The notes: generated by a model from the sequence alone, not told the origin. 64,000 nt of DNA from Nocardioides sp. zg-1230 (GCF_013155335.1 NZ_JABJQZ010000004.1:496001-560000), one strand, 5' to 3'; counted from the first letter of the stretch, positions 1 to 8,568 are shown. Numbers and translations: made by a program.

Positions 1-1
1 C

Positions 2-490
2 GACGCCGACGTGTGGGCCGCGTTGCGCACCGCCCAGGCCGACGGCTTCGTCGCCGCCCTGCCCGAGGGCCTCGACACCAAGCTGGGGGAGCGCGGCACC
101 TCGCTGTCCGGGGGGCAGCGACAGCGGCTGTCCCTCGCCCGGGCGCTGGTCCGCCGGCCGCGCCTGCTGATCCTCGACGACGCCACCTCCGCGGTGGACC
201 CCGAGGTCGAGGCGCGGATCCTCGCCTCGCTGCGCGACGACCGCGGCGAGACTGACGGCGACGGCGACGGCTCGGCCGCCTCGCTGGTCGTGGTGGCCTA
301 CCGCAAGGCGACGATCTCGCTGGCCGACGAGGTGGTGCACCTCGACGAGGGGCGCATCGTCGGGCGCGGCACCCACGCCGAGCTCCTGGCCTCCAGCCCC
401 GCCTACGCGCAGCTGGTCAACGCCTACGAGACCGACGCCGCGCTCGACGCCGGGCCTGCGTCCGCAACCGACGGAGGGAGCTCGCGATGA
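2..490 (+). CDS. ABC exporter subunit, C-terminal part of ATPase domain (5'-truncated)
   Basis: Only the last 162 residues lie in the window. They carry the end of a nucleotide-binding domain: an intact signature motif (LSGGQRQ), Walker B ending in LILDDATSAVD, and the region where the switch histidine should be. The Walker B catalytic Glu is Asp, and the usual AHR switch motif reads AYR (His to Tyr). Those two changes mark the degenerate half of a heterodimeric exporter. The stop codon overlaps the start of the next gene (ATGA), whose Walker B and switch motifs are canonical, so the two almost certainly form one transporter. The substrate cannot be told from this fragment. Confidence 0.9.
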   Translation, partial: DADVWAALRTAQADGFVAALPEGLDTKLGERGTSLSGGQRQRLSLARALVRRPRLLILDDATSAVDPEVEARILASLRDDRGETDGDGDGSAASLVVVAYRKATISLADEVVHLDEGRIVGRGTHAELLASSPAYAQLVNAYETDAALDAGPASATDGGSSR

Positions 491-2298
491 GCACCACCAC
501 CCCCGCCGCCTCCGGCACCCGGATGGACACCGGGGAGGACATCGGCGCCATCGCGACCCTCCGCCTCGGCATGAAGTACTCACCCGAGCTGCGCGAGGGC
601 CTCGGCCGGACCCTCTTCTACGCCGTCATCGCCTCCTGCGGCCAGATCGTCGTGCCGATCGCCGTGCAGCAGACCCTCGACCGCGGCCTCAACGGGCCCG
701 ATGGGCCGCGCCTCGACTACGTCGCGTGGATGGGCGTGCTTGCCGCGGTCGCGATCGCGGTGACCAGCTGGGCGTCCTACCTGATGACCAGCCGGTTGTT
801 CACCGTCTCCGAGCGAGGCCTCGCGACGCTGCGCACGAAGGCGTTCCGCCACGTCCACGACCTGCCGCTGCTCACCCAGAACACCGAGCGCCGCGGCGCC
901 CTGGTCTCGCGCGTGACCAGCGACGTCGACCAGGTCAGCCAGTTCCTGGTCTTCGGCGGCCTCATCTTCGTCGTCAGCATCGGGCAGATGCTGGTCGCGA
1001 CCGTGCTGATGGTCGTCTACAGCTGGCAGCTCGCGCTGGTCGTGTGGCTGGCCTTCGCGCCGCTGTTCCTGTCGATCCGCTGGTTCCAGAAGAAGCTGTC
1101 GGCCGCCTACACCGTCGTACGCCACCAGGTGGGCGTGCTGCTCGGTGCGATCTCCGAGCCGGTCGTCGGCGCCGCGGTCGTCCGCTCCTACGGCATCGAG
1201 GACCGCACGCAGGCGCGCATCGACACCGCCATCCAGGACTGGCAGGACGCCTACACGCACGCCCAGACCTACACGGTCACCTCGTTCTCCCTCGGCGGCC
1301 TCTCGGCGGGCCTGGCCAACGCCGGCGTGATCGTGATCGGTGTGCTGCTCGGCTTCACCGGCGACATGACTCCCGGCACGGTGCTCGCCTTCGCCTTCCT
1401 CGTCACGCTGTTCGTGGGGCCGGTCCAGATGGGCACCCAGATCCTCACGGACGCGCAGAACGCGATCGCCAGCTGGCGCCGGGTCCTCGGCATCCTGGAG
1501 ACCCCGGCCGACCTCGTCGATCCGGGCGCGGACGGTGAGGTGCTGCCCCGGGGCCCGATCGACGTCCGGTTCGCCGACGTCAGCTTCGCCTACCCCGACG
1601 GGCCCCCGGTGCTCCGCGAGGTCGACCTCGCGATCGACGCCGGCACCCGCGTGGCGATCGTGGGGGAGACCGGCTCGGGCAAGTCCACCTTCGCCAAGCT
1701 GCTCACCCGCCTGATGGACCCCACCGACGGGTCGGTGCTGCTCGACGGCGTCGACGTACGCCGCATCGACGCGCGCTCCCTGCGGCGCAGCGTCGTGCTG
1801 GTGCCGCAAGAGGGGTTCCTGTTCGACGACTCGATCGCGGCCAACGTGCGCTACGGCAGGCTCGACGCCACCGAGGACGAGATCCGGGCGTCGGCGGTCG
1901 AGCTCGGCATCGACGACTGGCTGCGCGGCCTCCCGCGCGGGCTCCACACCCAGGTCGGGCAGCGTGGCGAGTCGCTGTCTGCCGGCGAGCGCCAGCTCGT
2001 CGCGCTCCTGCGCGCGCACCTCGCCGATCCCGACCTCCTGGTCCTCGACGAGGCGACCAGTGCGGTCGACCCGGCGCTGGAGATGCAGATCGGCCGCGCG
2101 CTCGAGCGGCTCATGCAGTCACGGACCTCGGTCACCATCGCGCACCGGCTGTCGACGGCCGAGAGCGCCGACGAGGTGATCGTGGTCGACAAGGGGCGCG
2201 TGGTGCAGCGCGGACCCCACCTCGAGCTCGTCACGCAGGCGGGGAGCGTCTACGCCGGCCTGCACGCGAGCTGGGTCGCCCAGCACTCCCGCGTGTAG
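487..2298 (+). CDS. ABC exporter, full transmembrane-ATPase subunit (heterodimer partner)
   Basis: 603 aa with the standard exporter layout: an ABC_membrane domain of about six helices (residues ~30-330) then an ATPase domain (~355-595). Walker A is GETGSGKST, Walker [12 protein letters not shown] and the switch motif IAHRLST, all canonical, but the signature reads LSAGERQ instead of LSGGQ. In heterodimeric exporters the degenerate ATP site is built from the partner's Walker motifs plus this subunit's signature, so the deviation fits the Asp/Tyr changes upstream. ATG preceded by GGAG; the 4-bp overlap implies translational coupling. A lipid or drug exporter is plausible, but the substrate is unknown. 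Confidence 0.92.
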   Translation: MSTTTPAASGTRMDTGEDIGAIATLRLGMKYSPELREGLGRTLFYAVIASCGQIVVPIAVQQTLDRGLNGPDGPRLDYVAWMGVLAAVAIAVTSWASYLMTSRLFTVSERGLATLRTKAFRHVHDLPLLTQNTERRGALVSRVTSDVDQVSQFLVFGGLIFVVSIGQMLVATVLMVVYSWQLALVVWLAFAPLFLSIRWFQKKLSAAYTVVRHQVGVLLGAISEPVVGAAVVRSYGIEDRTQARIDTAIQDWQDAYTHAQTYTVTSFSLGGLSAGLANAGVIVIGVLLGFTGDMTPGTVLAFAFLVTLFVGPVQMGTQILTDAQNAIASWRRVLGILETPADLVDPGADGEVLPRGPIDVRFADVSFAYPDGPPVLREVDLAIDAGTRVAIVGETGSGKSTFAKLLTRLMDPTDGSVLLDGVDVRRIDARSLRRSVVLVPQEGFLFDDSIAANVRYGRLDATEDEIRASAVELGIDDWLRGLPRGLHTQVGQRGESLSAGERQLVALLRAHLADPDLLVLDEATSAVDPALEMQIGRALERLMQSRTSVTIAHRLSTAESADEVIVVDKGRVVQRGPHLELVTQAGSVYAGLHASWVAQHSRV

Positions 2299-2305
2299 GG
2301 GCGGT

Positions 2306-2740
2306 TCAGGAGGCCAGGAGCTGGCTGATCAGCAGGTCGGCGTCGAAGGCGTCGGACTCGGTGCCGGGGGCGACCACGGCGACGGTGCGCGCGATGAAGT
2401 CGAGGACGTCGGCCGCACGGGCGAGCAGCACGAGATGACCGTCGGGGGAGCTGAGCTCGATCGAGACCATGGCGCGTCCGCTCAGCCCGATGGCGGGGGA
2501 GACGTGCACGTCGCCGTCGCCGACCGGGGCCTCGGTGCCACGGATCAGCAGGTCGCGGCCGAAGGTCCACACGAGGTTGCCGTCGGAGGTGACGAAGGTC
2601 ATGGCCACCGCGAAGGGGTCGGAGCTGGCATAGCTGAGCACGGTGTCGATCTCGTGGCGGATGCCGCGTTCGTCCATGCACTCGACGGTGATGTCCAACG
2701 CGACGTCGGACAGGGTGTGCCCGCTACCGGACAGGTTCAT
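2306..2740 (-). CDS. SsgA/SsgB-like sporulation and cell-division regulator
   Basis: 144 aa, the usual SsgA-like protein (SALP) length. Recognisable family blocks are DPFAVAMTF near residue 41, VWTFGRDLL near 57, GDGDVHVSP near 74, and ELSSPDGHLVLLAR followed by DFIARTVAVVAPGTE. In Streptomyces SsgB recruits FtsZ to future septa; in non-sporulating actinobacteria a single SALP is common and its role is less clear. It is transcribed alone and divergently from the next gene. ATG start with GAGGAGCC upstream. Family assignment is from motif recognition; role here is inference. Confidence 0.8.
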   Translation of the reverse strand: MNLSGSGHTLSDVALDITVECMDERGIRHEIDTVLSYASSDPFAVAMTFVTSDGNLVWTFGRDLLIRGTEAPVGDGDVHVSPAIGLSGRAMVSIELSSPDGHLVLLARAADVLDFIARTVAVVAPGTESDAFDADLLISQLLAS

Positions 2741-2839
2741 CGAGGCTCCTCGTGGTTCGCCCGGAGTGAGGGGTTTCTCCGGGTTGCGTGCTCATGAGAC
2801 GGCATGCCGTGACGCTCATGATGCGAAACGGCAAAATAT

Positions 2840-2864
2840 GATCCGGACCGGTCCAGACCGGATC
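2840..2864. promoter_or_regulatory. 25-bp imperfect palindrome between divergent genes
   Basis: Outer arms GATCCGG (2840-2846) and CCGGATC (2858-2864) enclose an 11-bp centre containing ACCGGT. It follows an AT-rich patch (AAAATAT at about 2834) unusual for this sequence and lies between the SsgA-like gene and the PGPGW gene. It could be an operator for either; no regulator is identified. Confidence 0.4.
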
Positions 2865-2937
2865 TTGATGCTGGCTCGTGGCGAACTTGACGGTAACCCG
2901 GGCTTCCGCCTGCAGAGAAACCGCTGGTCCGGCCGGG

Positions 2938-2943
2938 TAGGTT
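2938..2943 (+). promoter_or_regulatory. -10-like TAGGTT of a leaderless gene
   Basis: TAGGTT fits TAnnnT and ends 7 nt before the ATG at 2950, the spacing of a leaderless actinobacterial transcript. No Shine-Dalgarno sequence precedes the ATG, which supports this reading. No clear -35 box. Confidence 0.45.
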
Positions 2944-2949
2944 CTACGC

Positions 2950-3462
2950 ATGACGGGGGCAGCCAAGCGCATCGGTCTCGAAGCTCTGGGGTGGACGCTG
3001 CTGCTCCTCGGGGTGGCCGCGATCTTCCTGCCCGGTCCGGGACTGCTCGGCATCTTCGCCGGTCTCGCCCTCCTGTCCCAGCAGTACGACTGGGCCGAGA
3101 GGCGGGTCGAGCCGGTCCGGCTGCGCGCGATGCTCGGCGCCGCGGAGAGCGTCGAGACCTGGCCCCGCATCGTCGCCTCGTGCCTCGGTGCGATCGTCCT
3201 GGCCGCGTGCGGCGTGCTCTGGATCATCACGCCGCCGGCCCCGGACTGGTGGCCGGTGTCCGAGACGTGGTGGCTGCCCGGGGGGATCTGGACCGGCGTC
3301 ACCCAGGTGGCGTCGGCCTTCATCGCGGTCGGGCTGATCATCTACAGCTACCGCCGCTTCCACGGGCACCCGGAGAAGGCAGACGAGCTCCGGCGCGACA
3401 TCAAGGCGCGCGGCCGTAGGTCCGACGAGGCGGACGACCGCGCCGTCAGGGCCGATTCCTGA
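2950..3462 (+). CDS. PGPGW (TIGR02611-type) small membrane protein
   Basis: 170 aa. The N-terminal block GWTLLLLGVAAIFLPGPGLLGIF holds the PGPG hairpin typical of putative PGPGW transmembrane proteins, followed by a basic/acidic stretch (QYDWAERRVEPVR) and further helices near residues 75-95 and 110-135. The tail is charged. Function is unknown. The ATG at 2950 is probably leaderless. It stands alone between the SsgA-like gene and the tRNA gene. Confidence 0.75.
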   Translation: MTGAAKRIGLEALGWTLLLLGVAAIFLPGPGLLGIFAGLALLSQQYDWAERRVEPVRLRAMLGAAESVETWPRIVASCLGAIVLAACGVLWIITPPAPDWWPVSETWWLPGGIWTGVTQVASAFIAVGLIIYSYRRFHGHPEKADELRRDIKARGRRSDEADDRAVRADS

Positions 3463-3510
3463 CCCGATTCCGGCTCGGGCCCCACGATGGGATACCGTTC
3501 TGCCGAGCTC

Positions 3511-3582
3511 GGGCGATTGGCGCAGTGGTAGCGCGCTTCGTTCACACCGAAGAGGTCACTGGTTCGAACCCAGTATCGCCCA
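3511..3582 (+). tRNA. tRNA-Val (anticodon CAC)
   Basis: A full cloverleaf can be drawn by eye: acceptor GGGCGAT/ATCGCCC, D stem GCGC/GCGC with loop AGTGGTA, anticodon stem CTTCG/CGAAG with loop TTCACAC (anticodon CAC), variable loop AGGTC, T arm ACTGG-TTCGAAC-CCAGT and discriminator A. The 3' CCA is not encoded (CCG follows). 72 nt. Confidence 0.95.
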
Positions 3583-3587
3583 CCGAG
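3541..3587 (+). repeat. tRNA-Val 3' half, first copy of a 47-bp direct repeat
   Basis: Runs from the anticodon loop through the end of the tRNA and 5 nt beyond. It matches 3628-3674 with one mismatch (A/G at the fourth base). Confidence 0.9.
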
Positions 3588-3594
3588 ATCATCC

Positions 3595-3623
3595 AGAGCC
3601 GCGCTACCGGGTAGCGCGGCTCT
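3595..3623 (+). terminator. Hairpin downstream of tRNA-Val
   Basis: Perfect 13-bp stem AGAGCCGCGCTAC / GTAGCGCGGCTCT with a CGG loop. No T-run follows, as is common in actinobacteria. It lies between the two copies of the tRNA 3' half. Confidence 0.75.
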
Positions 3624-3627
3624 GCTG

Positions 3628-3674
3628 TTCGCACCGAAGAGGTCACTGGTTCGAACCCAGTATCGCCCACCGAG
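3628..3674 (+). repeat. Second copy of tRNA-Val 3' half (not a functional tRNA)
   Basis: Repeats the anticodon loop (with CAC retained), anticodon 3' strand, T arm and acceptor 3' strand of the tRNA gene, plus CCGAG. The 5' half is missing, so no cloverleaf can form. Such fragments are typical of recombination at a tRNA attachment site, but no integrase is present in the window; a local duplication is equally possible. Confidence 0.85.
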
Positions 3675-3680
3675 TCCGCC

Positions 3681-3720
3681 ACAGCCCCTGACCTGCCGCA
3701 CGAGCAGGTCGAGGGGCTGT
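3681..3720 (+). terminator. Second hairpin, after the tRNA fragment
   Basis: ACAGCCCCTGACCTGC pairs with GCAGGTCGAGGGGCTGT (one bulged base), loop CGCACGA. Together with the preceding repeat it forms a second tRNA-3'-half-plus-hairpin unit. From 3721 to about 3870 I see no gene or clear signal. Confidence 0.6.
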
Positions 3721-3870
3721 CGGCATGTGGGACTCATGTCGGTCCAACGACCGACGGCGCCAGAGGTGACGGCCCACCACCAGGACGCTCGTGCCCGACG
3801 TGGCCGTCAGCCGCAGACGGCGGCGCAGCGCCGGAGGAACAGCGTCTCGGTCAGGGGCGCTCGATGGAGG

Positions 3871-3916
3871 TTCCCTCGGTGCGGGTGAGGCCAGACGCAT
3901 CCGTGGGGCCCACCAT
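3871..3916 (+). promoter_or_regulatory. Island operator/promoter, degenerate left arm
   Basis: Right arm GGGTGAG (3883-3889) followed by GC is perfect; the left arm TTCCCTC (3871-3877) is poor; spacer 5 nt. The -10-like CACCAT lies at 3911-3916, 21 nt beyond the right arm. Faces the MFS gene. Confidence 0.45.
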
Positions 3917-3987
3917 CGGGTCGACTGGCTTCCTCCTTCTCGGCGACGTCCGTGCGTCGCCTCAGCACCGACGGGCGTAGTGATCCC

Positions 3988-5568
3988 ATGGCCCTGGCCG
4001 AGAGCTCGAACGGCATCCCTCGCCAGGGCATTCTCCTTGCAGCGGCGATGTTCGTCTTCGTGATCGACACGTCGTTCATGAACGTCTCGATCTCGGCCGT
4101 CGTCGAGGACCTCGACACGACGGTGAGCGGCGTGCAGTCCGCTGTGGCGATCGAAGCGCTCGTGTCCGCCGCGTTCATCCTCATCAGCAGCAAGGTTGGC
4201 GACCTGTTCGGGCGCAAGCGCGCGTTCGTCCTCGGCATGTTCTTCTACGCCGTCGGGGCGCTCGCGATGGTGTTCGCACAGGGCCTGACGGCGATCATCG
4301 TCTTCTGGGCGATCCTCGGCGGACTCGGCGCCTCCCTCTACCTCCCGGCGATGCAGTCACTGATCCACGGGAACTTCGAGGGGAGGACCCGCGCCAAGGT
4401 GTTCGCCCTGGTCGGGGCGTCGGGGGCGATCGCCGCTGCGATCGGTCCCCTGATCGGAGGCTTCGTCACGACGGTGCTGTCGTGGCGCGTCGGCTTCCTG
4501 CTGGAGGGGCTCATCATCGGGGTCGTGCTGCTGGGGAGCCGCGGCATCCGGGACGTGCCCTACACCGGGGACCGGTCGGTCGACCTCCCCGGGGCGTTCC
4601 TTTCGGTGATCGGCATGGGCGGCCTCGTCATCGGGGTCCTCGCGTGGCAGGAGGGCGGGGAGTCCGTCGCGCTGCTCCTCGCCATCGGGGTCGGCGCGAT
4701 GGCCGCCCTCGTGTGGTGGCTGCGCCGACGCAAGCGCGAGGGGAAGCCGGCGCTGCTCGATCCGGGCCTCTTCTCGTCCGAGCTGTTCAGCACAGGGGTC
4801 ACGCAGATCTTCCTGCAGCAGGTCGCCCTCGGCGGGCTGCTCATCGCGTTGCCCATCTTCCTGCAGCTCGTCTGGGGCTACAACGCGCTCCAGGCGGGCA
4901 TCACGCTCGCGCCGCTGTCGCTCACGATGTTCGTCGTGGCACTGCTCGTCGGGAAGCGTGCCGGGAAGCGGAGGGCGAGCAGCATCGTCCGAGCAGGCTT
5001 CGTCCTGCTCGCCGTGTCGGTCGCCGGCCTGATCCTCCTGGTGCCCCGGGCGGACTCCGGCTGGCACCTGGCCGTGCCGCTGATGCTCGCGGGAGCCGGC
5101 CTCGGCCTCCTCGCCTCCCAGCTCAACAACTACGCCCTGGCCCCGCTCTCGGAGGAACGTGTCGGCGAGGGCGCGGGCGTCACCTCTGCGACCGGCTCGT
5201 TCGGCCTGTCGTTCGGTCTCGCCTTCGCCGGCGCGATCATGCTCGCCACCTTGTCGACCGCCTTCACGACCATGGCGGAGTCGAGCAGCGTCCTGCCTCC
5301 GGCCGACCAGGAGCGGGTGGCGGCCGTTCTCGAGGAGGACGCGCAGGTGATGAGTGACGCGCAGCTGGAGGAGCTCCTCGCCGCGCAGCCCGAGAGTGTC
5401 CAGGACGAGATCCTGGGCATCAACGCCGACGCCAGGGACCTGGCGCTCCAGGTCGCGCTCCTCGTCGCGCTCCTCGCGGCGCTCGTCGGCATCGCCATCT
5501 CCTTCCGCATGATGCGCCTGCCCGAACCGACGCCGTCTGCCACGGACCACGATGCAGGGCTCTACTGA
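3988..5568 (+). CDS. MFS transporter, DHA2 drug:H+ antiporter type
   Basis: 526 aa from the ATG at 3988; a GTG at 3952 would give 538 aa, and neither has a good ribosome site. Opens with a membrane helix ending in FVIDTSFMNVSIS and has the MFS loop motif GDLFGRKR, repeated hydrophobic helices compatible with 14 segments, and a C-terminal helix near the end. An acidic insert (EEDAQVMSDAQLEELLAAQPES) lies before the last helix. It is the first gene of the operator-linked island. Substrate unknown; multidrug efflux is the usual annotation. Confidence 0.85.
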   Translation: MALAESSNGIPRQGILLAAAMFVFVIDTSFMNVSISAVVEDLDTTVSGVQSAVAIEALVSAAFILISSKVGDLFGRKRAFVLGMFFYAVGALAMVFAQGLTAIIVFWAILGGLGASLYLPAMQSLIHGNFEGRTRAKVFALVGASGAIAAAIGPLIGGFVTTVLSWRVGFLLEGLIIGVVLLGSRGIRDVPYTGDRSVDLPGAFLSVIGMGGLVIGVLAWQEGGESVALLLAIGVGAMAALVWWLRRRKREGKPALLDPGLFSSELFSTGVTQIFLQQVALGGLLIALPIFLQLVWGYNALQAGITLAPLSLTMFVVALLVGKRAGKRRASSIVRAGFVLLAVSVAGLILLVPRADSGWHLAVPLMLAGAGLGLLASQLNNYALAPLSEERVGEGAGVTSATGSFGLSFGLAFAGAIMLATLSTAFTTMAESSSVLPPADQERVAAVLEEDAQVMSDAQLEELLAAQPESVQDEILGINADARDLALQVALLVALLAALVGIAISFRMMRLPEPTPSATDHDAGLY

Positions 5569-5635
5569 CGCCCCCGACGGGCAGCCCGCGTTGCCGCCCA
5601 TGACCACCCGGCACCGCGTCCGCACGGGCCCATCC

Positions 5636-5682
5636 CTCACCCGCCGGGGGTGAGGCCAGAGGCCTCGGCCGGTCACGACTAT
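5636..5682 (+). promoter_or_regulatory. Island operator/promoter for the P-type ATPase
   Basis: Perfect 7-bp arms CTCACCC (5636-5642) and GGGTGAG (5648-5654), spacer GCCGG. -10-like GACTAT at 5677-5682, 22 nt beyond the right arm; TATTGA at 5680 is an alternative. A GGAGG ribosome site lies before the ATG at 5717. Confidence 0.7.
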
Positions 5683-5716
5683 TGAGCGTCAACTCATCAA
5701 CACGTGGAGGCCTGCT

Positions 5717-8482
5717 ATGGCAAGCCCCGGTACCGCTGCTGTCGGGGATCGTCGTGGCTTCGACCCGGTCGCCGCCGACGTCGACGAGGTGGCGCGTGAG
5801 CTGGGGGTGGATCCCGCTCGCGGGCTCTCCGGCGATGAGGCCCGAGCCCGGCTGGAGTCACACGGAGCAAACCGGCTGGCCGCGGGGAAGAACGAACCGG
5901 GGTGGCGGGCATTCCTGCGCCAGTACCAGGACTTCATGCAGGTCATCCTCCTAGGTGCGGCGTTGGTGAACCAGCTCGTCACCGGAGACACCGGTACCAC
6001 CGTCGTGCTGGCTGGGCTCACGGTCTTCAACGCCGTGATCGGTCTGCGCCAGGAGTCCAAGGCCGAGGAGAGCGTCAAGGCTCTCGCGCAGATGATGAAG
6101 ACGATCGCCCGGGTTCGCCGAGATGGGCAGTCGGTGGAGATCGACGCCGAGGAGCTGGTGCCCGGCGACGTCGTCCTCGTCGAAGCGGGCAACCTGGTCC
6201 CGGCTGATGCTCGCGTCTGTCTCGCCGCGACCATGGAGATCGAGGAAGCGGCGTTGACCGGCGAGAGCCTCCCGGTCGGGAAGTCCACCGACCCGGTCAT
6301 GGGGGATGACGTCCCGCTCGGCGACCGGACCTGCATGGCGTACATGAACACATCGGTCACACGCGGACGCGGAGAGCTCATCGTCACCGCCACCGGTATG
6401 GGCACCGAGATCGGCCACATCGCCCACATGCTCGCCAACACCGAGACCGGCAAGACACCGCTCCAGAAACAGCTCGACGCCCTGTCCAGGATCATCGCCG
6501 CGATCGCAGCCGTCGCCCTCGTGCTGGTCGTGCTGCTGGGCCTTGCCCGCGGCGAGTCCTTCGACACGCTGTTCGTCACGGGTGTCGCGCTTGCCGTGGC
6601 CGCCATCCCGACCGGCCTTCCGGCCGTGGTGACCGCGCTGCTCTCGATGGGAACCAGGGAGATCGCAAGCCGCCACGCGATCGTCAAGCGACTGCCCGCG
6701 GTCGAGACGCTGGGCTCGACGTCCGCGATCTGTTCAGACAAGACCGGCACCCTGACCCTCAACAAGATGACCGCCCGCGAGCTCGTCATCCCCGGTCAGA
6801 ACCGGTACACCGTGTCCGGCGAGGGATACAGCACGGAGGGCACCATCAGCCACGTGGGTGGACAGAGGCACGACCTCGATCCCTACCTGCTCCCGATGGT
6901 GCTCTGTGCCGACGCCGTCCTCGACGGGGAGAGCCTGATCGGTGACCCGACGGAGGGTGCGCTCATCGTCCTGGGGGCCAAGGGTGGGCTCGACATCGAG
7001 CAGACCCGGAGGTCGTTGCCGCGGGTGGCGGAGGTGCCGTTCGACTCCGACTACAAGTTCATGGCCACCTTCCACGAGATGACGTCGGACGGACGCCCGG
7101 TCCTGCGCTGCTATGTCAAGGGCGCTCCAGACGTCCTGCTCGACCGTGCGGCGACCATCCGCAAGCCGGACGGCAGCCTGGTCGCGATCACGGACGAGAA
7201 CCGACACCTCGCGACGATCGCCAATGACGAGATCGCCAACGCGGGCGAACGGGTGATGGTGGTGGCTCAGCGCGACCTCGACCCGAGCGTGCTCACGGCG
7301 GGTGGCGACCTCATCGACCAGGTGCAGGAGCTCACGCTCCTCGCCATGGTCGGCATCGTCGATCCACCCCGTCCCGAGGCCAAGGTCGCGATCGCCGAGT
7401 GCCATGACGCAGGGATCCAGGTTCGGATGATCACTGGTGACCATGCGACGACGGCTGCCGCGATCGCCGGGGAGCTGGGGATAGACGGGCGGGCGATCAC
7501 GGGCACGGAGTTCGCCGCCATGTCCGACGAACAGCTGCTGGGCCAGCTCGACGAGATCGGGGTGGTCGCGCGGGTCGCGCCGGAGGACAAGGTGCGTCTC
7601 GTCCGCCTGCTCAAGCAGAAGGGCAACGTGGTCGCGATGACGGGCGACGGCGTCAATGATGCGCCGGCCCTGAAGACCGCTGACATCGGCGTGGCGATGG
7701 GGATCACCGGTACCGAGGTCTCCAAGGAGGCCGCGGTGATGATCTTGACCGACGACAACTTCGCCACGATCGTCGGCGCCGTCTCCTACGGCCGCACTCT
7801 CTACGACAACCTGCTCAAGTACCTCCGCTTCCAGATGTCGACGCTCGTCGCCTACATCGCGATCTTCATCGGGGCCGGAATCATCGGCATCGCCGGCGGC
7901 GCCCCTTTGAACCCGCTGCAGATCCTCTGGTTGAACATGGTCGTCGACATCCCGCTCGCGATCGCGCTCGGCTTCGACCAGCCTGCCCGCGGCCTGATGG
8001 CGCGACCGCCTCGCCCGGTCAGGGCGCCGGTCCTCTCCCGCAGCAACTGGATCCGGCTGCTGGCCCAGGGTGCAGTGATGACCGCCGGGTCCCTCGCCGC
8101 CTACCAGATCGGCGATGACCAGGGCGGGGCCGTCGCGGGGGCCACCATGCTCCTCACCACCCTGTCGCTGTTCCACGTGGCCGGCGCCCTCCTGTGCCGC
8201 GACCAGCACCACACGGTCTTCGACCGGGATGCGATCCCTGGCGTGATGCAGCTCCGGCGCTACGGTCTCGCGCTGATCGCGATCGTCCTCGCGACGTCGC
8301 TCACCTTCCTGCAGCGAATTCTGGACACCACCTCCTTGACCTTCACCCAGTGGTGCATCTGCGCGGGCATCGCCTCCTCCCTCGTGGTCGTCGAGGAGCT
8401 GATCAAGCTCGTCGTCCGACGCCGAGGAACGTCGGAGAGGGCGACTCCAACGCCTCAGGCCATGACTGCCGTACCCGCCTGA
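5717..8482 (+). CDS. P-type (P2-like) cation-transporting ATPase
   Basis: 921 aa, full length. Cation_ATPase_N at ~25-90, actuator loop with TGES at 181-184, phosphorylation site DKTGT starting at Asp341, nucleotide-binding domain, hinge motif MTGDGVNDAP and C-terminal helices. It resembles Ca2+/Na+/K+ type P2 pumps and mycobacterial CtpF. The helix-4 ion motif reads IPTGLP where Ca2+ pumps have PEGLP, so the acidic ligand is lost; helix 6 keeps Asn and Asp (LNMVVDIPLAIALG). The transported ion is therefore uncertain. Transcribed alone from its own operator site. CtpF belongs to the DosR dormancy regulon of M. tuberculosis, a suggestive parallel only. Confidence 0.92.
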   Translation: MASPGTAAVGDRRGFDPVAADVDEVARELGVDPARGLSGDEARARLESHGANRLAAGKNEPGWRAFLRQYQDFMQVILLGAALVNQLVTGDTGTTVVLAGLTVFNAVIGLRQESKAEESVKALAQMMKTIARVRRDGQSVEIDAEELVPGDVVLVEAGNLVPADARVCLAATMEIEEAALTGESLPVGKSTDPVMGDDVPLGDRTCMAYMNTSVTRGRGELIVTATGMGTEIGHIAHMLANTETGKTPLQKQLDALSRIIAAIAAVALVLVVLLGLARGESFDTLFVTGVALAVAAIPTGLPAVVTALLSMGTREIASRHAIVKRLPAVETLGSTSAICSDKTGTLTLNKMTARELVIPGQNRYTVSGEGYSTEGTISHVGGQRHDLDPYLLPMVLCADAVLDGESLIGDPTEGALIVLGAKGGLDIEQTRRSLPRVAEVPFDSDYKFMATFHEMTSDGRPVLRCYVKGAPDVLLDRAATIRKPDGSLVAITDENRHLATIANDEIANAGERVMVVAQRDLDPSVLTAGGDLIDQVQELTLLAMVGIVDPPRPEAKVAIAECHDAGIQVRMITGDHATTAAAIAGELGIDGRAITGTEFAAMSDEQLLGQLDEIGVVARVAPEDKVRLVRLLKQKGNVVAMTGDGVNDAPALKTADIGVAMGITGTEVSKEAAVMILTDDNFATIVGAVSYGRTLYDNLLKYLRFQMSTLVAYIAIFIGAGIIGIAGGAPLNPLQILWLNMVVDIPLAIALGFDQPARGLMARPPRPVRAPVLSRSNWIRLLAQGAVMTAGSLAAYQIGDDQGGAVAGATMLLTTLSLFHVAGALLCRDQHHTVFDRDAIPGVMQLRRYGLALIAIVLATSLTFLQRILDTTSLTFTQWCICAGIASSLVVVEELIKLVVRRRGTSERATPTPQAMTAVPA

Positions 8483-8568
8483 CGAGGACAGACGACGTCC
8501 GGCGGGTCTCAGGTTCCTCCCACCACCTCGGCGCGCTGATGCGACATGTCCGCGGTGATGGCGGTCGT

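Noticed and set aside
3628..3674. A second tRNA-Val gene
   Set aside because: Only the 3' half is present; the D arm and 5' acceptor strand are missing.
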